Shown one piece after another: positions 1 through 11,711 of a stretch of DNA of 64,000 nt. The stretch is from assembly GCA_020809705.1 (NCBI GenBank), contig CP085832.1, forward strand, positions 744,001 through 808,000, given 5' to 3'. A program made the translations under genes and the position numbers. The stretch is from Calonectria ilicicola. Taxonomy: Eukaryota; Ascomycota; Sordariomycetes; Hypocreales; Nectriaceae. The notes under the pieces were generated by a model. It saw only the letters and a program-made list of their open reading frames with translations. It had not been told where the DNA came from and did no database searches. Numbering within the stretch: position 1 is the first letter of the stretch; each line of letters opens with the position of its first letter.

Positions 1-1643
1 CGTGCTAGACGCAAGGATGCCACCGTAACTACCAGTTCTGCCAACATTGGTACTACAACACCAAAAAAGTCGACGAAGACGTGGCGTGTTTCCGACGGTT
101 TCGATGAAATGGACATTGTTGCAAGCCCTAGCAAAGGACAGGGTCGGAACAAGAATGCCGCTTCAGTTGCTACCAATGTTGGCGAGCGGACACCAAGCAA
201 GGGTAAACGAAAGCGACCAACTCTGGATAGCCCAGTAATGCCTTTAGATATAGACATGGGCGATGCAGTTGGTCTAGATGAGAAGCCAGAAACTCCCACT
301 GTGCAAACTCATGTGGTTGTCACACAGGCGCCGGCTCTTCCGTTTGAGGTTTGTCTTCTACACTCCGATATGAATTCTATGCTGACATGATCAAGTTTTT
401 GCAACTCATATTGGATCATGGGTCATTCAGTGGACAAGCTCCCACGTTTGAAGTCTTGGCTCGATTCTCATTCGCCTCTGACCCGAGCACTTCCTTTGCG
501 GCATACATTTATAAGAGACTCCCTGTTATTGGAGATCCTGGTCACCCCATTCAATTACTAGTCGACTTCGCTCATGTTGTAGTGGACATATGGAACCGGT
601 GCTTGGAGGAACAGTATTGGGAACCTATCAAATACCTTGTTGCCCTGGTGGCTTTTACGCTTCAGCTTCAGGCTACCGAAGTCGCTCCCTTGATTGTGTC
701 TGATTTGGCGCCTGTCGCTCAGGCCACCATGTTTACGCTCGCAGAATTCAGGCATCGGCTTTCTGAGGAAGAGTATCTTACCAATGACCAGTTCAAGGCA
801 CTGGAGATACATATCAACATCCCCAGCATCTTGTCTCTGTTGCACATCGCTTCTCTAACATGCTCCACTGCCATGCTGGAGACAGATGCAGGAATTGAAT
901 CTAAAGCAGCCTACTTTTGGAGATACATCTCTCTGGACACACCATCAATGCTTCTTACAGCAAAGCAAGAACTCCCTGACATTCTAGGCATGCTTGACTT
1001 TCTGGCCGCCTCATCCCTTCCAGAGTCGATTGGTCCTATTACGGATGAAACTGATGCTTCTTTTGTCGCACAACTTATCATCGACAAGGTAGCAGTCAAG
1101 CTGACCGAGTGTCCTCGGTCTGCGTCGACAGCAAAGCAAAAGCGTCTGGTGCGGTTCACTGCTCTTCGAACCCTGGCTGCATTTTCTCGCTATCCCTTTG
1201 GGGCAATGCAACTAGCAACTCATGCCACCGCGCTTCCACGATTAGTCACTTGCTTAAGCACCTCAATCGACGAACTATATGACCAGCCAATTCCATCAAA
1301 CATCCTCCCTGACCTATCGAAAGGAGACAGAAGGATGAGATACCAAGTGCCTGATGCCTCGGCCGAACTATATCGCATTATATCGCAATGTGTTGGGTTG
1401 ATTCATATCCTTGTCAGAGGTCCTGATACAGTCAACACAGCAAATATCACACAGAAGCTTTCCATGGCTCATGGCGGGAGTCAGAGGTATCTGCTTGCTC
1501 TTGGGCGACTTACTTTTGTGGAAGAAGATTTAGTTATAGAGTCAGGGATTGACGAAGAGACTATCGAAGCGGCACACGAACTCTTGGAACTCGTGGTAAC
1601 GCCTGATGAAGGTGAGATTGTTAGCGAGGCTTTCGGGGCGTGA
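1..1643 (+). CDS. Rad26/UvsD-like (ATRIP) DNA-damage checkpoint protein, 5' partial
   Basis: Probably the C-terminal half of the fungal ATRIP homologue (UvsD in Aspergillus, Rad26 in fission yeast), the partner of the ATR kinase at RPA-coated single-stranded DNA. Assignment rests on overall appearance: a basic Ser/Thr/Lys-rich linker (TPSKGKRKR, about residues 60-80 of the visible part), then a long helical all-alpha region with a conserved-looking end (HELLELVVTPDEGE). Frame 1 is open from base 1 to 390, and the main frame (phase 3) runs from about 348 to the stop at 1641-1643. The two frames do not join directly. Either a 47-nt intron 349-395 exists (GTTTGT donor, GCTGAC branch site, AAG acceptor), or one base is missing near 349-353. 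In the second case the region coding FYADMIKFLQ stays exonic and the gene is frameshifted. Family call is moderate; gene reality is high. Confidence 0.62.
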
Positions 1644-1986
1644 TTTGAACAGATGCTGTAAATTAAGCGGATTTGGGAATGATTATATTGGAGTACTAAA
1701 AGGCATCGGCGGGCGCCTATATGGGAAGTATTATCATATTGGGAGCTTTTTGACACTGGGAAGGGGATACGGCATCATCTAATGAAACATGGGCTAGGCA
1801 ACTGAGGCTATTCGCATTCTGATCCGAGATGAAGGGCGGAATTGGAGCAATCACCTTTGTGCTAGAAACATGAAAACTGCATCGATCTTTTGAACTCGAA
1901 TTCTCTCGCTAATCCTAATGGTACATGTTTTAATCGTAACTCCCAGCCTCAACGCCTCCGTCTGCCTAACCTATTCCCTACATCCT
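1644..1986. other. Intergenic, convergent 3' ends
   Basis: This gap of about 340 bp lies between the stop codons of two converging genes. It presumably holds both 3' UTRs and polyadenylation sites. I see no ORF, repeat or RNA gene in it. Confidence 0.6.
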
Positions 1987-2759
1987 CTAACCCTTGTAAG
2001 AAACGTGGACGTGGTCCCAGTGGTTGGCAGTGAGGGAGTTTCGGTCATCCATGATCCGCCAGCTGTCCCAGCTCTTCTCGCTGTCCTGCGACGGGTTCCA
2101 AATCTTTTGACCCCAGATGACATACTTGAGGTTGAGAGTCTTGCGATTCTTCATGACCCACTCTGCAATTTCTTTACCAGAGAGTGTGGCGTCCTGGGCG
2201 ATAGTTAGCGTACTGTTTCATCTAATTGTTTTAAAATAGGAACACTTACACCTCCGTGGTCTGAAATCATCATATCAGTGGCCAGACCGCAGCAGTGGTC
2301 CGAATCGCCAGGGCAGCCGCAGTCGCGCTTGCAGCCAATCTCCCGCACACGACCGGGGAAGGCCTTGACGATCTTGGTCACGCCATCGACTGAAACCTTC
2401 TTGCAGGCGCCAACCTTAGGGATCGTAGGATCGCTATAGCCACCGAAGCCTCGGCTTGGGCTGGAACAGCACTTCATCTGGCTGGGGCCGGGACAAGAGC
2501 CGGACGAAGTGGTGCCTTGGCAATCTGAAGTCCAACGACAGTTGCCTTTGTTGCCTGTGCCACATTTGGGCTTGGTGCAGCACTTGATGCCGCTGGAGTC
2601 TGCCTTACAAAGGCCAGTGTGAGAGGTGCCGCCGGCCTTAGAGCAGGCTGAGGTGCTGATGCAGACACCGGCTACGCCATCGGGACCATAGCAAGGCTCA
2701 TTGTTAGCAGCCTGAGCGCCAACGGCGAGAAGAGTAATGATGGCTGCAGAGAAGCGCAT
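1987..2759 (-). CDS. Secreted Cys-rich protein with M15-like zinc-ligand motifs
   Basis: Model join(1987..2193, 2250..2759) on the minus strand gives 238 aa. The 56-nt intron has a GTAAGT donor, CTAAC branch site and CAG acceptor and is in phase 0. Residues 1-17 are a signal peptide (MRFSAAIITLLAVGAQA). Residues about 20-100 carry repeated Cys pairs (KCCTKPKCG, MKCCSS), a small disulfide-rich module. The C-terminal part has SDHCCGLATDM and, in exon 2, HWDHVHVSY. The spacing H-x6-D plus a late HxxHVH resembles the His/Asp/His zinc ligands of the hedgehog/DD-peptidase (M15, LAS) fold. Similar fungal secreted proteins are mostly uncharacterised. A peptidoglycan or other cell-wall target would be inference only. 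A TATA-like element lies about 125 bp upstream of the ATG. Ending the gene at the first stop (2205) would lose the HVH motif, which supports the spliced model. Confidence 0.82.
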
Positions 2760-2882
2760 GTTGGAGAGATACTTGGATGCGAAGAGGTGTTGGTTAGGTA
2801 TGTAAGTGATGATGGATATTCTAGTCGTATTCAGTGTGATCCTGGATTGACTCTTTTCATCGACGGAGGAGATGCTGGACTG

Positions 2883-2890
2883 TTTAAATA
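2883..2890 (-). promoter_or_regulatory. TATA-like element of the secreted-protein gene
   Basis: TATTTAAA on the minus strand, about 125 bp upstream of the ATG at 2759. Confidence 0.4.
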
Positions 2891-4550
2891 ATCGACATCA
2901 GCAAGTCTTGGCATCTTCATGGACTGTTCCTTTTCATGGTCCTTCATTATTCCATCAATTCTCGCATTCCTCGTACTCAGCGCCAACATGCATCACGACT
3001 GCGATCACCGCCCTGATCCCTGGATAGCATGCAAGTGCGCTTAAAGCCATGATTGCACGCCGACCAATGTTTTGCAGAGAACCAGTAGCACAACGACCAT
3101 GTCCGCAGCTTATTTTCGAGCTGCACATGGGAGCTGAGGTCCAGACCGTCATAGCGATGGCCTCAAGTGTTCAGCTGAGGGGGCGCTAATCCCACACTTG
3201 TCAACAGGCGGTCGCAGGTTTGCGCCTCTGCGTCAACCCCAATGATTCACATTGTTCAGCTGTGGCAATGCTAATTGAATCCTGGGATCATTGAACTAGG
3301 TTGCTCCCTCTACCTAATTAAAAGAAATCGTCGGCTGTATACCGACGGTCCGATCTTACACGTAAAGCATTGACATTCCTGCTCGGAAGGTATGTCGAGT
3401 CACCATTTCACGCTTTCTGGCTACGATGGGAATGTCGTTTTCTAGAAACAAGAAGGCATAGACTACATGCAGGCAAACCAGCCTCCAATTTGGTTCTCAA
3501 GGAAGCCAAAAACGATAGCTACAGCGGATGAACCAATCTGGAGCTGTTGCCCCTGGGCAAGCTCATGTCCAGGCGTCAGTGGCGGGTTTCGAAACTACGC
3601 CAACGCTAAAACCTCAATTTTAAGCTTACAACAGTAATCGGGGCTAACTTTGGGCCGGCAACGCAAGGAGCAGCAGTTTAACAAAATCTCAGCCCATGTT
3701 AATAGATGCAAGAATAACATGAATCACGGGTACTTTACCCGGTTCATCCTCTTTCTCTTGCCTAAAGCATGATGGTAGGGTTATTGAAGGGTTGCCGTTT
3801 TGCCTCAAGTTAACGCCACTTGATACTGTGGCTTGCCTAGGCTCACGACGTCATTCCGGCCATCGAGCTTGGAAGTGGATATCACAGTTGTTTGTCTAGA
3901 CTAATTCTTATTCCCGTGTGCGATGCAAACTACGCCGGCTACCGTGACCGTGCCGGCCGTTGTGGACCAGGATGTTGATGAGTTGTCTCCCGTCTGACTA
4001 CTCCACAAGCCGGCTGTTTCCCCGTATTCACCGGAAAGCAACTTACCACACGGCTCGGCCTTTCATCTAAATTGAGACAGAATGTAGCCTGCCGACGGTC
4101 TAGACCTGTTTTTTTCACGGCATTGGGCATGAAATCACGCCAGTTTATGGGAGGTTGCCGATACGAAGTCGGACCGTTGCCGACGGATATGCCTTGACAG
4201 TTGGCAGCCGTAAATGGGTCGTTGATCAAACACTCTACTGCCACCTCCCGTGATAACTGTGTGACTTATCCAAACCAAAAGGAGAGTCATAATTATCGCC
4301 AAGACCATTTATTTTCGTCTTGTGGTTTTACCCGTTCCGTATGTAACGAGCGGGAGCCGCGGAAGGCAGCTCTTGGGCCGGGAGTTGCTGACTTGCAGCG
4401 GGGACTTGAGTTTGTTTGCGTGCCTCAAACGCACCTCGCCTACAGTGATGTATCACAGGTAGTTATTATCGGTGCCTGAGTTGTCATTGTCATGGTCTGT
4501 TGGAGCCTGATACCGGTGACCAAGCTCTTCGATCGTGCTCCTCTCTCATT
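2891..4550. other. Intergenic, no gene seen
   Basis: About 1.65 kb upstream of the secreted-protein gene. Open frames are short (up to about 100 aa), start at non-ATG codons or lack any family resemblance. I see no repeats or RNA genes. Confidence 0.5.
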
Positions 4551-5037
4551 ATAAAAGAGGGCATCACTCCCGCCTCTGTCTTGTCTTTTCCTTCTCCATC
4601 AGCAAATCCTATATACACATACACAAGCGCAAATACCACCTCCAAGAGTGGCTCAACCACTTGGGTTGACCTTTTGGTCAACCCGTGGTCTTCCAGAGTC
4701 TGCTCTTTATTGCTCCAAAACGTCTGCAACCAACAAGCTGTAAGTTTTATTCACCAACCCCAACGTCTTGGCTGACATGCATCATAGAAACAGTGAACTT
4801 TGGGTCACCGGTGAAATATCACGAAATAGAGTTGATTCACAACATTGGTGACCCAAGCCACACACTGCCAAACCATTGTCGCTTTGAGTAAGTCATTCTT
4901 CGGCTGCTCTTCACTAACCTGTGCTTATACAGCCCAGAGCTTCAGCAATCCTCCTCATCGGCGACGCAGCGATGGACATATTAATTCCATCACCGAGGGC
5001 CTTCAGATATATCTGTCAGCAGCTCCGAATACGATGA
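4551..5037 (+). ncRNA. Possible spliced transcript without coding capacity (or 5' leader of a lost gene, or LTR relic)
   Basis: A consensus TATA box (TATAAAAG, 4551-4558) is followed by a CT-rich tract and two textbook small fungal introns. The first is 4740-4787 (GTAAGT donor, GCTGAC branch, ATAG end). The second is 4888-4932 (GTAAGT donor, CACTAAC branch, TACAG end). The presumed exons 4559-4739 and 4788-4887 contain no ATG. The first ATG (4972) opens only 21 codons, ending at 5037. Exon 1 contains a hairpin (4663-4684: 9-bp stem GGGTTGACC/GGTCAACCC with TTTT loop). Exon 2 contains a 10-bp inverted repeat (TTGGGTCACC 4800-4809, GGTGACCCAA 4847-4856). Alternatives are the leader of a gene that has decayed, or a degraded LTR whose TTGGTGACCC would be the primer-binding site. 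No second LTR copy was noticed. Confidence 0.3.
4663..4684 (+). repeat. Perfect hairpin, 9-bp stem
   Basis: GGGTTGACC, TTTT loop, GGTCAACCC. Flanking CCAC (4657-4660) and GTGG (4685-4688, sharing no base with the inner stem) extend the pairing across a 2-nt bulge. It lies in the presumed first exon of the candidate transcript. Confidence 0.7.
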
Positions 5038-5856
5038 AATCAGTGTGTCGGGCAACTCAGTAAATTGTTGTGTCGAGATCAGATCATCGATGACCCTACC
5101 CACAAGGTGGAAGGCATGGACCTTAGAGGTTAGCCTACTTACAAACGTAGTACGGCTGGCCTGGACACTATGGGGATTGAAAAAATAGGTGAGATGAGAT
5201 TGAGGCCCGGGCTCTTCCCAATTAGATGGGCCAGTCTAGCTCAATTGCCGCTGGTGGCTAATGCTCAGATCACGGGTTCATACTTCGGATCCGACAGCCT
5301 GAGGCGTATCGTTCTGGGCTTGCGCCTTGTTTCTAGACCCCAACGTACCAAAATGATCGACGGTGAAGCTTAAACAGTGCGAGTTGATGTTCAACCTGAA
5401 AAATGTGATCGATTTGGGTCGCTTATTCGGCCTATCAATTCACCGACTGCCACGACATCACCACCTTCTCCTCGCGCATGAGGACCACGTCCTTGGCACC
5501 AAAGGGAATCTTGGGCCTGTCCCCCATAACACAGCGCCTCTCAAGAAGCAAAAAGAGGCAGATCTCTTTGTCGACTGACCCCTCCAAACGAAACGCTCCA
5601 CAACCTACCGTGGTTCCAGCAATGGGTTCTCGTACACTATTTTGAGATGTCCAGCACACCAACACCCTAGTCCCAACATAGAACCCCGTCGATATCCCCC
5701 TAAGATTCAGCTTACATGGCATGCGAAACCCAGCTACGACTTGAAGTTATCAGTCACAACTAGAAAGAGCGAAAACATAAACACTTTCCATTGGAACAAC
5801 GTTCTTTCCCCGTCCACACTGGCACGAGCTTCAACTTCATTTGCACAAACAACATT

Positions 5857-6225
5857 CTAGCCTATCACTTGAAAACCCCATAATGAGTGTGTTCTCATGG
5901 TAGCTAAACTCCTATGAGATGAGCGATGTGCCTTGCTATAGGCTTCTTTCAACTTGGCAACTTCGCCACCGACAGTATCTACGGAAGTCGAGTGTGGGGA
6001 GGGAAATATTACAGCATCTCTTCCATTGCTAAACTTGCCAAGAAGATGTAATCTTGGATCTTCAAAGAACTTTCTGTATCCACGGAACCCCTTCAAGGAG
6101 TTCTCGGCCAACTCAATCCAAGCGAGATAGTAGGATCGTGACGCCACCGACTGCGCGGAAGGGAGGCGAAGCATCTCCTCTATCCTGGTTACAGCAAACG
6201 GTTGAGTGTCGATTTCCCAACTCAC
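5857..6225 (-). pseudogene. Open-frame relic, unrecognised
   Basis: A 122-codon minus-strand frame has protein-like composition (segments such as EEMLRLPSAQSVASRSYYL and FRGYRKFFEDPRLHL). The overlapping upstream frame (6113-6415) also reads plausibly. No start context, domain or intron pattern ties them into a gene, and I do not recognise a family. It may be a chance ORF. Confidence 0.15.
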
Positions 6226-8363
6226 CTATACCGCTGGCTTGGCCTCGATCAATAATAGCCACCACCGTCGCCGGCGTCAGTTCGGCGACACGGATTTCGA
6301 CGACCTGGATCACCCCAGGAACATAAGTTGGTCTAAGACTTAATATTAAAGCAGGATTTAAGGTGTGATTGGATGCAGCCAACGACAGACCTCGTTGGCA
6401 AAGACTAAATACCATTGCCCCTCATCACACTAGGCGGAAATACGATTCAACAAGTCCAACCATCAAATCACAGTTTGTCCCAGGTTTCTTGAGAGCCTTC
6501 CTTTTGGTCACCAGAGCCCACTGCAGATTCCGACGGGGTCCGGGGTTGACCATGGCTCAAGGCCCTCATGAGAAGATCACAAAGCATTTTTGCTACGATC
6601 GAAAGCGACACAATGCATTACACATCTCACTCGACCTGCGAGTTATGGAAGGGCAAGGACGCAGCCAAATGTCAAGATTTCGCCCGTATGTGGGAGATAA
6701 TCTCTCCATTGATCAAACGTTCTACCATCAAAATTATGACGATCTAAGATACAAAAAAGATGGATGGGATCGTGACCGCGTTCAGCGCTGCTCATGGCCG
6801 TCTCGTCCACCGCCATGAACCTGAAAGTGGGCTCTGGGTTTCTCATGCGTATCTACTCAGGATATCTCCACCAGCGCATACGCCATGATATATGCCTTGT
6901 AGTCAGCCTCAAAAAATCTGACGAACCTTCGCATTCTTCCTTTCAAACTGCAGAGTGGCACACGCCGAAGCACCTTGCAAAGCCAACAGCACAACAGTGC
7001 GCGTTTTCCGAACCTATCACCAGCAAATATCTCTACCTGGATCCACAGCCCTCTCTCTTTGTCTCTATGTCTCCATCCACGATGTTACACCTCTAGACGA
7101 CACGCCATCATGCCGGTGTCAAAGTACTGCCATATTTGCGACGATTCCTTTGCGACAGCCGAATACTTGGGCACACCCTCGATGAGGACCCTTAGTTCGC
7201 GCTCATTTAGAAGCGGTGCGAGATTTGCTGTCGCCCATTCAGTTCTGAAAGAGAAGTCTTGCGCCATATGATGACAACACCTCTTAATTACGACCTGATC
7301 GATTGCGGGAAAATTGTTCCGGCGGATGGTTATCTTACCAAAAATACCCCCCGTTGAACAATGCGGCGCAGTGATGTTCATTTGACCTAGAACTGATGTA
7401 TTAGCACCGAATCATCATCTATGTCATTGTTAAGATACGGAGTGACCGTGATCCAGCCTTTGGATAGGCATATTTGGAGAAAAGGACAATGATTTCGCCT
7501 TCAATCGAATCCGTCACGACAATGATGCAGACGCTCTGCTATCTTTGCCATTGTCCCACAAATCAGCTCTTTTTCGTCCACCATAACTAAACTACTATGT
7601 GGTGCATTTATTTTGTGGTGGTCCTGCATGCAGAAGCTGCACTTTTCAGGATCACTATATCCCACGGTATCCCAGCTGAGGATTTGGTTGAAAAAACATC
7701 AGCTGTCTGTAACATACCAACACACAAACTTGCCATTTGATCACGAATATATCCACCTTCCATTTACAATCAACAAAAAGGGTTGTCAGTTCAAACGGCT
7801 TTCCATAAACAGTCACCGGAGTTTTGTGACATGCAAAATCCCATCTTCAAGACGGGACTCAAGAGACTGTTTTTGCCGCGCTGACTTCTGCTCTGCCTCA
7901 TTCGGGTCGGGAAGTAGCAGGGAATGTCAAAACGTCCGAGCCTCAAAACCAACAGACGACCGCTCAAGTCCTCTCTTATCGAATGGCGACTGAACTGACC
8001 TCAGGTCTTGGAAGCTGGTACATCTATAATGGGTTCCTCTTCCGCAGTGAAGGCGAGGAGATGAAATCTCCGCTTTGTGACGAGGATATACAGCCATGAG
8101 TTTTAGGGGAGCTTTCACCGTGCGGACCACATATCAGACCTTCAGCTTAACGAGTTTAACTATTCCCGCTACATCATCTAGGTATGGGTGGTAGGCTACT
8201 TTGATCTAGCAATGCAACTAGCAGCCGCTCTCAAGTCGAATCAGACAACCATTACAGGGCCTGCACACAAACAGGTTCAAGTCGATCGAGATTTCCTCTC
8301 AGACCAAAGAAAGCACGTCGCACTCGAACACCGCATTATTGCCGAACTCCCCCAGATGGACGA

Positions 8364-9640
8364 GTGCAAGACTGCGAGGACGTATTCTGTGGTCTCATCG
8401 CGTTGCGTGGATGCGCGACATTTCTGGGACAAAGACTACATCCAGACATACTCCACAAACAATTTAGTTGCGACGATATTACTATTCACACTCGCTTTCA
8501 CTATCAGCAACCAGAATATTCGCCACTCAGTCACCGCCATAACAACCGCGTTCTACGAGCACTTTTCTTGGTCCGAGGTCGAGAATTTGAAAATGATGCT
8601 CCCCTACGATCCTTGGAACCTCTGATGTGGAAAATCAGTTCCGGATAGTTGGAGGAAACATCTCATGTTCCTGTCTGTTGCGCTGCCGGCACAAATGTCC
8701 TTTCGCCGTATTATATCGGTGATCTCGATTTCGCAGATATGATTCGACAAGCGCAATCAGATCATGGAAGTGATCCTTTGCTTGGGCATGGTTGCCAAGA
8801 AGATTAGTCAAACAATGCCATGTATTGACCCTATTAGGTAGCAGATCTTGTCAATTGATCGAACAAGAAGAGGCAAGGCAATCTCACAGCAAGCGCGGCA
8901 CACGCCGAAACCTGACGATTATACCGCGCCCTTGCAAAGATACATCGCAGATGCCCACAAAGGTGATCGCAGGGATGCGCATCGGCATCACCTAAATGTG
9001 TGATGCGAAGATGATCGATGCTGTTTTCTGTCAAACAAAAAGAACGAACAACACATTATTGTGCAGCCTCCGGCGAGTTTGGAGAGAAAGTAGCACATAT
9101 TCGAATGGAAGAAGGGGGCATGAGTTGTTGCCCTCCAAACTTTGGGCCGAACACATACCAGAACAGACCCAGACAGCCCACATTTACGTCCCTTGGAAAC
9201 AAGGGTCAAATCCGCGTGCTCTTCCAGGACATCCGTACGAATATTAGAGCAAAATCCGACGATCTATTACGGAACAACATTTACCTCACCTGGTTGAAGC
9301 AACCGAAGCGCTTCAATCCCAATGATAGCTTTCAAGCTCAAGTTAATTACGCCTTCACGTTTATCGCTGCTTCCATGGAGAACCCAACGGTCAAGGACGA
9401 CGGGAGGAAGAGCTGTATGGCATCAACGTGTACCGCGACATCCTCCCTTCTCCTTCATTCGTCTGGGGACGGTCCTATCGCGATTTAGAAGACAGCAATC
9501 ACTAGAACCTCCATTACGAGCTACGAATACTACCGAGAACCTCATCCGAACATATTTGCTTGGTTCAACCTATACGACCAGTCACTCGTACTCATCAAAA
9601 TTGTTGCTTTTCTATATGCAACTAATTGTATCTGGTAATT
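8364..9640 (+). pseudogene. Broken coding relic, unrecognised
   Basis: Protein-like segments follow one another on the plus strand but in different frames. Examples are FHYQQPEYSPLSHRHNNRVL (about 8490-8550), YYIGDLDFADMIRQAQSDHG (about 8710-8780), ELYGINVYRDILPSPSFVWG (about 9410-9470) and EYYREPHPNIFAWFNLYDQS (about 9520-9590). Stops and frame changes separate them. This pattern fits a decayed gene rather than a live spliced one, because consensus introns are not evident between pieces. Family unknown. Confidence 0.18.
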
Positions 9641-11107
9641 ATGGATTGATTGATAACCTCGACCTCGACCTCGAACCCCACAACAAGCTGGGAGAACGAT
9701 AAGGCGGACTGATCTCCTGAGATTCATCTACATTACACGGTAACAGAAGACGCAGCGAATATCAAGAAGCGAGATTCTTTTTGCACCATAGCGCGCCATT
9801 GGGTCAGGATAAAGAGTTTTCTATCCTGAATCCCTGAGTGCAAGGGAATTTTGGAAATTCCGAAAATGCGAGGGCAAATGCAATGCCTTTCCCAGTGTCA
9901 GCCCTTCGATTGAAGAAGCAAGGCGAATATTACATTCAGAACGCAACTAAATACCCATAATTTCCTCTCCAGCTCTCAGCTATACCACATAAATACTCCT
10001 TCATCCAACCACATATCCGACTATGTCCATCCTCGTCCTCTTGTACCCGTCCCAGTACAATTCTCCCTGCTCAAGGTTTCGGACTCTTACCATGACAATG
10101 TTGAGAGACTGTACATCACCAAGTTTATGACCATCTTGTCGACTGAAGCGGTTGCGTTAATGTAATTGAACTTTTGAACTGGGGGAGATTGTGTTGTGTG
10201 AAATGACCAAGTTTCACTAGCATCAACCATTCAATTGCTCTATTTCGCTTATTGCACGAGAGAAAGAAGGGGACTGCATCGCGTGTGATACCAAGCAAAC
10301 GTTCAAACCCGGCCGCACTTGCTCAATGATGGTGCTCTGTCTCCTCAATGCCATGGATAAGGAAAAAAAGCTTGGGAAAACTAATGTTGGCTTTATTGCG
10401 GAGGGTTACATGACCCTCTCACTCCGCACACGGACGCACGCCTTTATCTACGACTGAACATGTCTTCCGAGTATTAGATCCTTGTCCGTGATCACACCCT
10501 TGAACAGGGCAGCGGGATTGTCTCGGAAATATCCTAAAGCGACCATTAAATCTTTGTTCAAAACTTCTTCATTGGATGAAATCTCTCCCAATATTTACAT
10601 TTCCATTCCTCATCTCCAATACCACCAATGCATGAACAAGTCTCAACTCGAATGTCCCGGTCGACATTACACGTTAGACGCTCCTATTTATACCAAATTT
10701 TAGAATCACCGGCGCCCTGCGATTCTATTCAAGAAGCGCTCTCACCCCCCAAAAGAATTACAAGATCCTTGAACACCTAAATTCTCTAACCACTACTTCG
10801 CCCGCAGCCACGAGTACAGCAGGCCGCAACCAGAGGCTCTCCACCTTTCCAGACAATGAATCGGTGGTTTTGTCTAGGAAATATATTTCGTCATACCATT
10901 TCGACCCAATGTGAACATAGAGAGTTGCCGTCAAATGCGCACCCACGAAGCATGCTTTAGGATCAGCATAAACGTCAAGATTGGCCTCGCAATCCATTCA
11001 AACAACAAATATACTTTCACCACCCACAATCCACTCTCTTGTCACTTGAACAGAAAAAGCAATCACCACTGTTCTGATTTCTACTTGTCCTCTTGATTCC
11101 CACATAA

Positions 11108-11711
11108 CTTGTAGTAGACGGGACAGCTTTTGCCTACTATGATGCCGCGGATGAAGATAATGTTGACTATGAGGATCTCGATAACCTCGATCATTCCGAA
11201 GAACACGGAAACAAGCCAACTCGAAGGAGCAGAGATGAGAAGAGATCCGAAATGAACCTCGAAATGGAAATACAAACGAAAGTGTTGTTTGAGACTTGGT
11301 TGAGCCGACAACATAGCTCCCAAGCGATTCTTGGACGAGCATCGTATAGATACAAAGGTCCTCTTGGAATTCGATGTTCTCACAAAATCCAAGGACATTA
11401 CAGAGTGGTTAGAGATATAATTCAGCCCCTGTTCAATAACGTGCTCAAGAAACCATAACCTTAGCACCCTGATCAACCGTGGAACCTCGTATCAAGTTCG
11501 CACGGTGACGGAAATTAGGAACCTCTTAGGTACTGCCGAATCTTTGAGCCAGAAGGTTTATTTCTTATTATCATTCCAAACAACACAATTGTATGGAGGG
11601 GTTGTGCATAATGATCCAGCTCAGCATGCAGAAGCAGAAACGGCAATCCACCGTTTCACTATTGGCCTACTCACCAAACTACGCGGGCAGGAACTCCAGG
11701 GCTCATGGTGA
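11108..11711 (+). pseudogene. Broken coding relic with acidic segment, unrecognised
   Basis: One frame is open from about 11108 to 11458 (about 116 codons, first ATG only at 11252). It has an acidic run (DAADEDNVDYEDLDNLDHSE) and then a Lys/Arg-rich part. A second frame, from about 11462 to 11711, continues with protein-like sequence (LGTAESLSQKVYFLLSF). The frame change at about 11458 has no convincing intron. It may be a degraded gene or an exon of a divergent one; function unknown. Confidence 0.18.

Noticed and set aside
2955..3152. 65-codon Cys-containing minus-strand ORF upstream of the secreted-protein gene
   Set aside because: No signal peptide, no start context and no family resemblance; it lies in the promoter region.
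4340..4846. Possible complete LTR (TGTAAC...CA) with primer-binding site at 4845
   Set aside because: No second LTR, no target-site duplication and no reverse transcriptase nearby were recognised; kept only as an alternative reading of the spliced unit.
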